Positions 1 to 7,469 of a stretch of 11,499 bases of DNA are shown here, piece by piece. Made by a program: the position numbers and the translations under genes. Location: contig JABSRS010000034.1 in NCBI GenBank assembly GCA_013214885.1, positions 1,533-13,031 of the forward strand, in the 5' to 3' direction. Under the pieces are notes generated by a model that was not told the origin of the DNA, did not search any database, and saw only the letters and a program-made list of their open reading frames with translations. The stretch is from Gammaproteobacteria bacterium (GTDB taxonomy: Bacteria; Pseudomonadota; Gammaproteobacteria; Enterobacterales; Psychrobiaceae). How positions within the stretch are numbered: the stretch's first letter is position 1; every line of letters starts with the position of its first letter.

Positions 1-569
1 TCAGTTGGTAGACCTGCGATAATTTGCGGATAAGCTTGTTGTAAGCCCGCGACATTGCAGCGCCAGCCAAAGCCCTGATCGGTTTTGATTAAATTCTTGA
101 GTAAAAACCCACTGGTAGCGATATCAATTCCTGCCGCAACTAATTGTTGCTGGGCTTGCTGCCTATTAATTAAGTTAACCAAGTCAACAGAATTCAACGC
201 ATCAAATACTTGATAATGACGGTCGGTATAAGCGACGGGGGCAATATCGGCAACGACTAACGCCCGAACTCGCTCTGGATAACTGAGCGATATTTCCATC
301 GCTACTTTGCCGCCCATAGAATGGCCGACTAAGGTGAATTTAGTGATGTTAAGTGCATCGAGTAATTCGATGACATCAGCGGCCATTGCCTGATACGTTG
401 TGTGCTGGGTGTGTTTTGATTTGCCATGATTGGTTAGATCAACACTAATGACTTGGCAATCTGAACTGAGATGGCGGGCAAGGGCACCCAGGTTATCAAG
501 GGCACCAAATAAGCCGTGCATTAGGATAACGGCCTCGCCAGTGCCTTGTGTTTTGTAATTTAAGAGCAT
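1..569 (-). CDS. ybfF: Esterase YbfF, alpha/beta hydrolase (C-terminus cut off by window edge)
   Basis: This reading frame starts at the ATG complementary to 567-569 and stays open to the window edge, giving about 189 residues of a protein that is 254 residues in E. coli. It opens MLLNYKTQGTGEAVILMHGL. HGLFG at residues 18-22 is the oxyanion-hole loop. GHSMGG at 82-87 is the nucleophile elbow with Ser84, and Asp108 in the VADIAPVAY stretch fits the catalytic acid. The catalytic His lies in the missing part. The family is a cytosolic serine esterase that cleaves short esters and acyl-CoA thioesters in vitro; its physiological substrate is not settled. In E. coli ybfF is divergent from seqA, and here maeA sits between them. 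No strong promoter or Shine-Dalgarno is visible upstream of the start. Identification as YbfF rather than another hydrolase rests on sequence similarity plus seqA linkage. Confidence 0.85.
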   Translation of the reverse strand, partial: MLLNYKTQGTGEAVILMHGLFGALDNLGALARHLSSDCQVISVDLTNHGKSKHTQHTTYQAMAADVIELLDALNITKFTLVGHSMGGKVAMEISLSYPERVRALVVADIAPVAYTDRHYQVFDALNSVDLVNLINRQQAQQQLVAAGIDIATSGFLLKNLIKTDQGFGWRCNVAGLQQAYPQIIAGLPT

Positions 570-740
570 TAAATAGTTAATTTAGTATGTTGTTTAGCTA
601 ATTGTGACTTGAGTGCTTAATAAAATCAAATTGATATCAGGCTCAATCTATAATAAATTTTATGAGCGAGCGTAAGCAATGGTTAAATATTTTGCGCCAG
701 TGCGCATTTGTTGCCCTTTTTAATCCTTTGCGATGGACTA

Positions 741-771
741 TTGACAAAACATTAGTAACAATAGATATAAA
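741..771 (+). promoter_or_regulatory. Putative sigma-70 promoter of maeA
   Basis: A perfect -35 hexamer TTGACA occurs at 741-746. Downstream, TATAAA at 766-771 is a 5/6 -10 match but with a long 19-nt spacer; GATATA at 764-769 gives 17 nt but matches poorly. Either would place the transcript start near 777 and leave a leader of about 75 nt before maeA. The rest of the 570-850 spacer is AT-rich. It also contains a TATAAT at 649-654 without a matching -35. I see no clear CRP or FNR site. Confidence 0.5.
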
Positions 772-850
772 TACAAAAAATATTGAAAATAAACCAAATT
801 AATTTACAGCGATAGAAAAGGACTTTGTATCGCACCATGGGACTGATTAA

Positions 851-2542
851 ATGACAACCACTAAAAAATCACCGCTTTATATTCCTTACGCTGGCCACTC
901 ACTACTAGATACATCATTATTAAATAAAGGCAGTGCATTTAGTGTCGAAGAGCGAAAGGCATTTAATCTTACGGGTTTGTTACCGCCGCTTATTGAAACG
1001 ATTGACGAGCAAGTAGACCGCGCCTATCAACAATTTAGTGCTTATCATACGCCACTTGATCAACATGTTTATTTGCGCCGAATTCAAGATTTAAACGAAA
1101 CCCTTTATTACCGTTTAATTAATGACAATCTTGAAGAGATGATGCCAATTATTTATACCCCGACTGTGGGTGAGGCTTGTGAGCGTTTTAGTGATATTTA
1201 TCGTTGTGCCCGAGGCTTGTTTATTTCATATGATCAACGCGATCAAATGGATGACATCATCCGTAATGCGATTAAATCAAATGTAAAAGTCATCGTGGTT
1301 ACCGATGGCGAGCGAATTTTAGGATTAGGCGATCAAGGTATGGGCGGGATGGGCATCCCGATTGGTAAGTTGTCATTGTATACTGCTTGTGGTGGCATTA
1401 GTCCTGCTTACACTTTACCTGTGATGCTAGATGTTGGTACCAATAATCAGAGTTTGATTGATAATCCAATGTATATGGGGGTTAGAAAGCCTCGCATTAG
1501 TGATGATGAATATTTTGAATTTGTTGATATGTTCATCCAGGCCGTTAAACGCCGCTATCCAAAAGTATTGTTACAGTTTGAAGATTTTGCTCAACCTAAA
1601 GCAATGCCATTACTTGAAAAGTATCGTGATCAGTTATGTTGTTTCAATGATGACATTCAGGGAACCGCAGCGGTTACCGTTGGTACTTTATTAGCTGCAT
1701 GTCGCTCAACTGGTGATAAACTCTCAGAGCAAGTGGTTACTTTTGTTGGTGCAGGTTCTGCGGGTTGTGGCATTGCCGAGCAAATCATTAAACAAATGGT
1801 TAGTGAAGGAATTAGCGAGACTCAAGCGCGAGGCCAAGTCTTTATGGTTGACCGTTTTGGTTTGTTAACCCAAGGGATGAGCGATTTACGTGATTTCCAG
1901 CAAAAGCTAATGCAACCGATGTCAGCACTTACTAACTGGAACATCAGTGGCGAGTATGCATCATTACTCGATGTGATGCTTAATGCTAAGCCAACAATTT
2001 TAATTGGTGTCTCAGGTCAACCGGGACTATTTACCGAGCAAGTGATTAAAGCGATGCATCAAGGTTGTAAGCGACCGATTATTTTCCCATTGAGTAACCC
2101 GTCAAAGCAGGTTGAAGCAACGCCGCAACAAGTCATTGAATGGACTGATGGCCAAGCCGTTATTGCCACAGGTAGCCCGTTTGCACCCGTGGAATATAAA
2201 GGTAAAACTTATGTGACGCCACAATGTAATAACAGTTATATATTCCCAGGTCTTGGTTTGGGTATTATTGCTTGTGGTGCAAAAAGGGTAACCGATGAAA
2301 TGTTAATGGCAACGAGTTTATGTTTGGCTAATGCTTCACCTATCGCTAATACTGGCGAAGGAAGTTTACTGCCGCCACTTACTGAGATTGCGAAGCTAAG
2401 TCGTGAGATGGCTTTTGATGTGGCTAAAATTGCGATAGAGCAAGGGCATGCCCTGCAAATTCCCGACGAGAAGCTACGAGAAAAAATTGCCAAGAACTTC
2501 TGGACACCGCAATATCGTGATTATCGCCGCGTTTCAACTTAG
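851..2542 (+). CDS. maeA: NAD-dependent malic enzyme (malate dehydrogenase, decarboxylating)
   Basis: MaeA oxidatively decarboxylates L-malate to pyruvate and CO2 with NAD+ (EC 1.1.1.38) in the cytosol, linking the TCA cycle to pyruvate. The 563 residues align end to end with E. coli MaeA (565). The N-terminal malic domain carries [13 protein letters not shown] with catalytic Tyr102 and GMGIPIGK with Lys173. Metal ligands are Glu244-Asp245 in FEDFAQ and Asp268 in NDDIQGT. The NAD-binding domain has the dinucleotide fold signature GAGSAG at 300-305. The protein ends [15 protein letters not shown], as in the family. The start is forced because the preceding in-frame codon is TAA (848-850). Only a weak GGGA (839-842) lies at Shine-Dalgarno distance. 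The gene stands between ybfF (divergent) and seqA (same strand, 100 bp downstream); no classical terminator separates it from seqA. Confidence 0.97.
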   Translation: MTTTKKSPLYIPYAGHSLLDTSLLNKGSAFSVEERKAFNLTGLLPPLIETIDEQVDRAYQQFSAYHTPLDQHVYLRRIQDLNETLYYRLINDNLEEMMPIIYTPTVGEACERFSDIYRCARGLFISYDQRDQMDDIIRNAIKSNVKVIVVTDGERILGLGDQGMGGMGIPIGKLSLYTACGGISPAYTLPVMLDVGTNNQSLIDNPMYMGVRKPRISDDEYFEFVDMFIQAVKRRYPKVLLQFEDFAQPKAMPLLEKYRDQLCCFNDDIQGTAAVTVGTLLAACRSTGDKLSEQVVTFVGAGSAGCGIAEQIIKQMVSEGISETQARGQVFMVDRFGLLTQGMSDLRDFQQKLMQPMSALTNWNISGEYASLLDVMLNAKPTILIGVSGQPGLFTEQVIKAMHQGCKRPIIFPLSNPSKQVEATPQQVIEWTDGQAVIATGSPFAPVEYKGKTYVTPQCNNSYIFPGLGLGIIACGAKRVTDEMLMATSLCLANASPIANTGEGSLLPPLTEIAKLSREMAFDVAKIAIEQGHALQIPDEKLREKIAKNFWTPQYRDYRRVST

Positions 2543-2562
2543 ATCTTAATTATTCATGGAGC

Positions 2563-2610
2563 TTTTGATGCCAATCTGTATAATCGTCAAATTACATATT
2601 GGCATTAAAA
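2563..2610. repeat. Inverted repeat bracketing the seqA -10 box
   Basis: TTTTGATGCCAAT (2563-2575) is the reverse complement of ATTGGCATTAAAA (2598-2610) except at one position, which would be a G-U pair in RNA. The 22-nt centre contains a perfect TATAAT. No T-run follows, so this is not a normal intrinsic terminator. It could be a regulator-binding palindrome over the seqA promoter, or a hairpin in transcripts reading through from maeA. An alternative partner for the left arm, CATCAAA (2612-2618), also exists. Confidence 0.6.
2579..2584 (+). promoter_or_regulatory. Candidate -10 box of a seqA promoter
   Basis: TATAAT matches the sigma-70 -10 consensus perfectly, and would place the seqA start of transcription near 2591, about 50 nt before the start codon. 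No good -35 hexamer is found 16-18 nt upstream (the bases there are ATGGAG or its neighbours). The promoter would therefore be weak or activator-dependent. It lies in the loop of the 2563-2610 inverted repeat. Confidence 0.4.
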
Positions 2611-2642
2611 TCATCAAATTGCCGAGTTTAAAAGGGATCTAA

Positions 2643-3230
2643 ATGAAATTCATTGAAGTTGAAGACGATTTGTATCGTTATATAGCAAGCCAAACCGAAT
2701 CAATTGGTGAAAGTGCTTCTGCCATATTACGTCGACTACTAGGTCTTCCTCCTGTTGGTGAACTGGCTAGTGAGTCTGCTTCAACCATTGAAGCCACCGC
2801 TGCATCAACTGTCGTTGCTTCAAAGGTTGTGGCATCGATTAAAGACGAACTGGCTGAAATAAAGCAAGAAATGGTGCAACTAGATCCAAAACAACAAGAT
2901 TTTAATTCGCTGATTAATCATCCGCAAATCAGCCAGCAAAAAGCATCAATTGGCCGTTTTTTGATGATTTTAACTTTGTTATATCGCCAACAACCGAAAA
3001 ATTTCGCTAATGTGTTAAAAGTAAGTGGCCGTGATCGACTGTATTTTGCTAAAGACGAAAAAACATTATTAATTAGTGGTGCGAGTTCTAAACCGAAAAT
3101 GATCTCGGATACACCTTACTGGGTGATTACTAATTCTAACAATGGCATGAAATGCCGGATGTTAAGAAAGGTCTTTGATGCAATGGGTTGTCAACGAGAG
3201 TTAGCAGACCAAATTATTGAACAAATCTAG
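2643..3230 (+). CDS. seqA: Replication-initiation negative modulator SeqA
   Basis: SeqA binds hemimethylated GATC pairs, sequesters oriC after initiation and trails replication forks. The N-terminal oligomerisation domain (residues 1-33, beginning MKFIEVEDDLYRYIASQTES) matches E. coli SeqA closely, including IGESASAILRRLL. The C-terminal DNA-binding domain (about 95-195) has GRDRLYF with Arg130 and Arg132 and WVITNSNNG with Asn164 and Asn166. These correspond to the E. coli residues that read the methylated site. At 195 residues it is longer than the 181 of E. coli; the extra length lies in an Ala/Ser/Thr-rich linker at roughly 35-90. A good Shine-Dalgarno AGGGA (2633-2637) sits 5 nt before the ATG and overlaps a GATC (2636-2639). 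In E. coli pgm follows seqA; here a terminator and fur follow instead. Confidence 0.96.
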   Translation: MKFIEVEDDLYRYIASQTESIGESASAILRRLLGLPPVGELASESASTIEATAASTVVASKVVASIKDELAEIKQEMVQLDPKQQDFNSLINHPQISQQKASIGRFLMILTLLYRQQPKNFANVLKVSGRDRLYFAKDEKTLLISGASSKPKMISDTPYWVITNSNNGMKCRMLRKVFDAMGCQRELADQIIEQI

Positions 3231-3246
3231 TTTTATCATTAGTCAT

Positions 3247-3277
3247 AAAAAAGGTCGCTGATGCGACCTTTTTTTTT
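3247..3277. terminator. Bidirectional intrinsic terminator between seqA and fur
   Basis: GGTCGC (3253-3258) pairs with GCGACC (3263-3268) around the tetraloop TGAT. Six A residues on the left and nine T residues on the right extend the stem and supply a U-tract in both directions. It lies 16 nt after the seqA stop codon and 40 nt after the fur stop codon on the other strand, so it serves both convergent genes. Confidence 0.92.
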
Positions 3278-3316
3278 GGATGAACGGTAATGTTCAGGAT
3301 AATGTTACTTAAGCAA

Positions 3317-3742
3317 TTAGCCGTGCTTACATTCACCGTCTTCAGGCTCACCGTAGAGGTATAAACTGTGGTTAGTTAGCTTAATACCATTGGCTTTAGC
3401 GATGTCGCGTTGGCGACTTTCAATCACTTCATCATGAAACTCGATCACTTTGCCACAGCTTAAACAAACTAAATGATCGTGATGATGCTTTGATGCTAAT
3501 TCAAATACTGATTTTCCACTATCAAAATGATGGCGAGTAACAATGCCAGCATCGTCAAATTGATTCAGCACCCGGTAGACCGTTGCTAACCCAATTTCTT
3601 CTTGTTTATCTAATAAAATTTTGTAGAGTTCTTCAGCACTAATGTGCTGGTTTTGTGGAAATTGTAAAATCTCTAAGATTTTAATTCTTGGTAAAGTAAC
3701 CTTTAAACCGGCTTTCTTTAGCGCTTGATTTCCGTCTGTCAT
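3317..3742 (-). CDS. fur: Ferric uptake regulator Fur
   Basis: Fur is a cytosolic dimeric Fe2+-dependent repressor of iron-acquisition genes. The product is 141 residues from the preferred start (ATG at 3742, MTDGNQALKKAGLK), which aligns with E. coli MTDNN. An ATG two codons upstream (3748) has no room for a Shine-Dalgarno, whereas AAGAG lies 6 nt before 3742. The winged-helix domain spans 1-82 with the recognition segment EEIGLATVYRVLNQFDDAG. Metal ligands are present: His33, Glu81, His88, His90, Glu108, His125, and the structural-zinc pair Cys93/Cys96 in CLSC. The C-terminus is shorter than in E. coli (148); Cys138 is kept, but the Cys133 position is Pro. The gene is tail-to-tail with seqA. 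bioA lies 100 bp upstream on the same strand without an evident terminator between them. Confidence 0.97.
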   Translation of the reverse strand: MTDGNQALKKAGLKVTLPRIKILEILQFPQNQHISAEELYKILLDKQEEIGLATVYRVLNQFDDAGIVTRHHFDSGKSVFELASKHHHDHLVCLSCGKVIEFHDEVIESRQRDIAKANGIKLTNHSLYLYGEPEDGECKHG

Positions 3743-3842
3743 TGTCATCTCTTATTTTACTAGGTTATATAGAACTGATAATAGCAGCCTAATTAGATTA
3801 ATTCATTAGAAAATGGCGTATTTAGCTAATCAAATCTGATAA

Positions 3843-5126
3843 TCATTCGCTTTTATTCGAGATTACACTAAAGATCGCCGCGGTTAGTTGGCTTAAGTCT
3901 TCACTCGAGATAATGTAAGGAGGCATTAGGTAAATTAATTTACCAAAGGGACGGATCCAAACGCCTAACTCAACAAAGTGTTGTTGGATTGCTGCCATAT
4001 CAACTGCTTCTTTTAATTCAACCACACCGATAGCACCTAACACTCTAACATCATGAACCTGAGGCAGCTCAAGACAAGGGGTTAATTGGCGTTTAAGTTG
4101 GCTTTCGATAGCTGATACTTGTTGCTGCCAGTTATTTTCACCGATAATTTTCAAGCTTTCGGTCGCGACAGCGCAGGCTAATGGATTGGCCATGAAAGTC
4201 GGACCGTGCATGAATACACCTGCTTTGGTGCGGCAAATTTCTTCACCAATCGCTTGGCTGGTTATCGTTGCCGCCAATGTCATATAGCCGCCAGTAATCG
4301 CTTTGCCCAGGCATAGAATATCAGGAACAATATTAGCGTGTTGATAGCCAAAGAGTTTGCCAGTGCGGCCAAAGCCTGTGGCAATTTCATCACAAATTAA
4401 TAATACATCGTATTTATCGCACAGCTGGCGTACTGCGGTTAAATAACGTGGATGATAAATCCGCATGCCGCCAGCACCCTGAACAATAGGTTCTATAATC
4501 ATTGCGGCGACTTGGTGATGGTGCTCCTCAAATAACGCAGTGAGCTCGATTAGATCGTTGTTATCCCATTCGCCGTCATAGCGACTCTGCGGGGCAGGGG
4601 CAAAAAGCTGCTTGGTCAGCACGTTGTTGAATAGTTCATGCATGCCATTGACAGGATCGCACACCGACATCGCGGCGAATGTGTCACCATGATAGCCATG
4701 TTCTACGGTCAGCAGACGGCACTTTTGTTTTTGACCTTTGGCAACCCAATATTGCAAAGCCATTTTTATGGCGACTTCAACAGCAACAGAGCCCGAGTCG
4801 GCTAAAAATACCCGATCGAGAGGCTGTGCTGTCATATCAACTAGCTGGCGACAAAGTGCAACCGCACTCGGGTGAGTTATGCCGCCGAACATCACATGGG
4901 ACATTTTATCAATTTGATCCTTAGCGGCTTGATTCAATCGTTGATTGTTATAACCGTGGATAGTTGACCACCAACTGCTCATACCATCGATTAATTGTTT
5001 GCCATCACTTAAGGTTAATCTCACCCCTTGCGCACTGACAACTGGGTAGCACGGAAGTGGCTCTATCAGAGAGGTATAAGGGTGCCAGATATGTTCTTTA
5101 TCAAATTGCAGATCAGATTGATTCAT
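3843..5126 (-). CDS. bioA: Adenosylmethionine-8-amino-7-oxononanoate aminotransferase BioA
   Basis: BioA transfers the amino group of S-adenosylmethionine to KAPA, giving 7,8-diaminopelargonate (EC 2.6.1.62), the third step of the biotin-ring pathway. It is a cytosolic PLP class-III aminotransferase. The 427 residues match the family length. Visible active-site residues, numbered close to E. coli, are Tyr17 in WHPYTS, Trp52-Trp53 in SSWW, Tyr145 in EHGYHGD, Asp246 in CDEIATGFGRTG, and the PLP lysine Lys275 in LCLGKAITGG. WIRPFG near the C-terminus holds the substrate-carboxylate Arg. The retained Tyr17 and Trp52 fit a SAM-using rather than lysine-using enzyme. The gene is divergent from bioB across a 105-bp spacer holding a probable BirA site. 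No clear Shine-Dalgarno precedes its ATG. Confidence 0.97.
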   Translation of the reverse strand: MNQSDLQFDKEHIWHPYTSLIEPLPCYPVVSAQGVRLTLSDGKQLIDGMSSWWSTIHGYNNQRLNQAAKDQIDKMSHVMFGGITHPSAVALCRQLVDMTAQPLDRVFLADSGSVAVEVAIKMALQYWVAKGQKQKCRLLTVEHGYHGDTFAAMSVCDPVNGMHELFNNVLTKQLFAPAPQSRYDGEWDNNDLIELTALFEEHHHQVAAMIIEPIVQGAGGMRIYHPRYLTAVRQLCDKYDVLLICDEIATGFGRTGKLFGYQHANIVPDILCLGKAITGGYMTLAATITSQAIGEEICRTKAGVFMHGPTFMANPLACAVATESLKIIGENNWQQQVSAIESQLKRQLTPCLELPQVHDVRVLGAIGVVELKEAVDMAAIQQHFVELGVWIRPFGKLIYLMPPYIISSEDLSQLTAAIFSVISNKSE

Positions 5127-5143
5127 GATTAAAAATTGACCAG

Positions 5144-5176
5144 ATGTCGACCGTTAGGAGTTAAGTTAGTTGACAG
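5144..5176. promoter_or_regulatory. Candidate BirA (biotin repressor) operator
   Basis: ATGTCGACC (5144-5152) and AGTTGACAG (5168-5176) form an imperfect inverted repeat with a 15-nt centre. Each half matches 6 of 9 positions of the recalled BirA consensus (TTGTAAACC, about 15-16 nt, GGTTTACAA). The spacing and the position in the bioA/bioB divergent promoter region agree with BirA control in E. coli. The repeat covers the bioB -35 box. The assignment is inferred from context and spacing; the halves are degenerate. Confidence 0.5.
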
Positions 5177-5197
5177 TCTACCTGAGCAAGGTATCCT
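5170..5197 (+). promoter_or_regulatory. Putative sigma-70 promoter of bioBFCD
   Basis: TTGACA (5170-5175) is a perfect -35 hexamer. TATCCT (5192-5197) follows after a 16-nt spacer and is a 4/6 -10 match. Transcription would begin near 5204, about 28 nt before the bioB ATG. The -35 box lies inside the right arm of the BirA-like repeat, so bound repressor would block polymerase. Confidence 0.6.
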
Positions 5198-5231
5198 AGC
5201 CAACAAATAATAGACAAAAATAGAGTAAGCA

Positions 5232-6278
5232 ATGAGTGGAACTGAGATCCGTCATGACTGGACGTTAAGTGAAGTCGAAAAATTATTTAACCAGCCATTT
5301 AATGATTTGATGTTTCAGGCTCAAATTGTTCATCGTCAACACTTTAATCCCAATGAAGTACAAGTGAGTACTTTATTATCGATAAAAACAGGTGCTTGTC
5401 CTGAAGATTGTAAGTATTGCCCGCAATCGGCGCGCAACAAGACCGGTTTAGCTAAAGAGCAGTTACTTGAAGTAGCAAAAGTCATTAAAGCCGCAGAACA
5501 TGCTAAATCAGTTGGTTCGACCCGCTTTTGTATGGGTGCTGCGTGGAGTAATCCACACGATCGTGACATGCCTTTGGTGTTAGATATGGTGCGCCAAGTT
5601 CGTGGCATGGGCATGGAAACGTGTATGACCCTTGGTATGTTAACAGCGGCACAAGCCCAGCAGTTGTCCGATGCCGGACTTGATTATTACAACCATAATT
5701 TAGATACCTCTCCTGAGTTTTACGATCAAATCATTACCACTCGAACCTACCAAGACCGTCTCGATACTCTTGATTACGTGCGTGGCGCAGGAATGAAAGT
5801 TTGTAGCGGTGGCATCTTAGGCATGGGCGAGAAAGCACAAGATCGTTATGGCTTGTTAAAAGCATTAGCAAATCTCGAGCATCATCCTGAAAGCGTGCCA
5901 ATTAACATGTTGGTTAAAGTTAAAGGGACGCCACTGGAAAATGTTGATGACTTAGACAATTTTGTATTTATCCGCACTATCGCCGTGGCCAGAATTATGA
6001 TGCCAAAATCTCATGTTCGGTTATCGGCTGGGCGCGAAAAAATGAATGAACAAATGCAGGCAATGTGCTTCTTAGCGGGTGCCAATTCTATCTTCTACGG
6101 TTGTAAATTACTGACCACTAGTAATCCTGAAGAGTCTAGTGATGTCCAATTGTTTAAGAAGTTGGGTATTAATACCGAACGTGGTCGTCAATATTCGGAT
6201 GAAGCTTTTGAAGCATCAATCCTCGATTCGGTTAAGCTTGGTAGTCAAGATAACATGTTCTATGAAGCGACCACGTAA
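5232..6278 (+). CDS. bioB: Biotin synthase BioB (radical SAM)
   Basis: BioB inserts sulfur into dethiobiotin to make biotin (EC 2.8.1.6), the last pathway step. The radical-SAM motif CPEDCKYC gives the 4Fe-4S ligands Cys56, Cys60 and Cys63. The 2Fe-2S cluster ligands Cys100 (FCMGAAW), Cys131 (METCMTLG), Cys191 (KVCSGG) and Arg263 (HVRLSAGRE) are all present at the E. coli positions plus three. YNHNLDTS is the family substrate/SAM-site segment. The 348 residues are the normal length for a TIM-barrel BioB. The ATG is preceded by a weak AGAG 6 nt upstream. It is the first gene of the plus-strand bio operon, divergent from bioA and presumably BirA-repressed. Confidence 0.98.
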   Translation: MSGTEIRHDWTLSEVEKLFNQPFNDLMFQAQIVHRQHFNPNEVQVSTLLSIKTGACPEDCKYCPQSARNKTGLAKEQLLEVAKVIKAAEHAKSVGSTRFCMGAAWSNPHDRDMPLVLDMVRQVRGMGMETCMTLGMLTAAQAQQLSDAGLDYYNHNLDTSPEFYDQIITTRTYQDRLDTLDYVRGAGMKVCSGGILGMGEKAQDRYGLLKALANLEHHPESVPINMLVKVKGTPLENVDDLDNFVFIRTIAVARIMMPKSHVRLSAGREKMNEQMQAMCFLAGANSIFYGCKLLTTSNPEESSDVQLFKKLGINTERGRQYSDEAFEASILDSVKLGSQDNMFYEATT

Positions 6279-6287
6279 CGATATCAA

Positions 6288-7469
6288 ATGAATTTTGAGC
6301 GATTAGGTCAACAGTTAAACCAGCAACGCACCAACGATCTATATCGGGTGCGCACCGCTGTTAATGGCGGTAATCAGCGTCAACTGACCAGCGGTGAAAA
6401 GAGTTTTTTAAATTTCTCCAGCAATGATTACCTCGGTTTAGCTTGCGATGAGCAAGTTAAACTAGGGGCAATCGACGCGGTCAATAAATACGGTGCTGGT
6501 TGTGGTGGCTCGCCTTTAGTTACTGGGCACAGTCGACTTGCTAAATACCTTGAAGATTTGATTAAAGATTTAACGGGTCAATCAGGCGTAATGCTATATA
6601 CCTCGGGTTTTGCGGCGAACAGCGGGGTGATCTCCAGTCTGTTGACTAAGGATGATTACCTCGTTCAAGATAAGCTAAATCACGCCTCTTTAATGAATGC
6701 TGGCAGTGATAGCGCGGTTAAAATGCAGCGTTTTGCTCATAATGACATGGCTAGTCTTGCCAAGCAGCTACAATCAAAAACCTCAATCAATGCCAGCGAT
6801 AGATTAGTGGTCACCGAAGGGGTATTTTCGATGGATGGCGATGGCGCGCCATTAGCTGAGATATCCCAACTGTGTCGTAATCATCACGCTTGGTTAATGG
6901 TTGATGATGCTCATGGCTTTGGGATCAATGGCGGCGGGGCCGGCAGTTGCGCCCAGGCTAATATAACCCCTGATATATTAATGGCGACTTTTGGTAAAGC
7001 GATTGGTACCTCTGGTGCATTTGTCGCAGCCGATAAAGAGGTGATTGATTATCTAGTCAATTTTTGTCGCCACTATATTTACTCAACATCACTTTCGCCA
7101 ATGATTATTGGCGCAACAATGACCAGTATTGAGCTGGCACAGCAACCGTGTCGCCATCAGAAATTAGCCGAGTTAATTGGTTACTTTAGGGATAGGGCAA
7201 GTCAACTTGGCTTGGCAATCATGCCATCATCAAGTGCTATCCAACCCTTGATTATTGGTGATAGTCACCGGGCAATAGCTATTGCTAATCGGCTAAAAGA
7301 ACAAGGTATTTGGTTAACGGCGATTAGACCGCCCACGGTGGCCGTTGGTAGCGCAAGACTGCGCATCACGTTATCAACCAATCATCAAGAATCCGACATT
7401 GACCGGCTGCTAACAGCATTAGCCGAAGCAGTGAACGATACCCAGTCGAGTGATTACAATGACCGATAA
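6288..7469 (+). CDS. bioF: 8-amino-7-oxononanoate synthase BioF
   Basis: BioF condenses pimeloyl-ACP with L-alanine, releasing CO2, to give KAPA (EC 2.3.1.47). It is a PLP alpha-oxoamine synthase of the cytosol. The 393 residues contain NFSSNDYLGLA near 42-52, the glycine-rich GAGCGGSPLVTGHS at 69-82, KLNHASL with His132 stacking on PLP, MVDDAHGFG with Asp206 and His209, and the PLP Schiff-base lysine Lys237 in ATFGKAIGTSGAF. The start lies 9 nt after the bioB stop codon. No Shine-Dalgarno is visible before it, so translation is probably coupled to bioB. The last codons overlap the beginning of bioC. Confidence 0.97.
   Translation: MNFERLGQQLNQQRTNDLYRVRTAVNGGNQRQLTSGEKSFLNFSSNDYLGLACDEQVKLGAIDAVNKYGAGCGGSPLVTGHSRLAKYLEDLIKDLTGQSGVMLYTSGFAANSGVISSLLTKDDYLVQDKLNHASLMNAGSDSAVKMQRFAHNDMASLAKQLQSKTSINASDRLVVTEGVFSMDGDGAPLAEISQLCRNHHAWLMVDDAHGFGINGGGAGSCAQANITPDILMATFGKAIGTSGAFVAADKEVIDYLVNFCRHYIYSTSLSPMIIGATMTSIELAQQPCRHQKLAELIGYFRDRASQLGLAIMPSSSAIQPLIIGDSHRAIAIANRLKEQGIWLTAIRPPTVAVGSARLRITLSTNHQESDIDRLLTALAEAVNDTQSSDYNDR

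Noticed and set aside
602..618. CRP-like TGTGA motif in the ybfF-maeA spacer
   Set aside because: Only one half-site is present; the expected TCACA half is missing.
693..706. Hairpin TGCGC-CAGT-GCGCA upstream of maeA
   Set aside because: The stem is only 5 bp with no immediate T-run, too weak to call a terminator or regulator.
662..802. 46-codon ORF on the plus strand (starting MSERKQWLNIL) in the ybfF-maeA spacer, just after a TATAAT
   Set aside because: It has no Shine-Dalgarno, no recognisable domain, and runs through the likely maeA promoter, so it is probably chance.
5176..5206. Inverted repeat TACCT-GAGCA-AGGTA with flanks as an alternative BirA operator
   Set aside because: Half-sites match the BirA consensus poorly and the spacing is wrong; the 5144-5176 repeat fits better.
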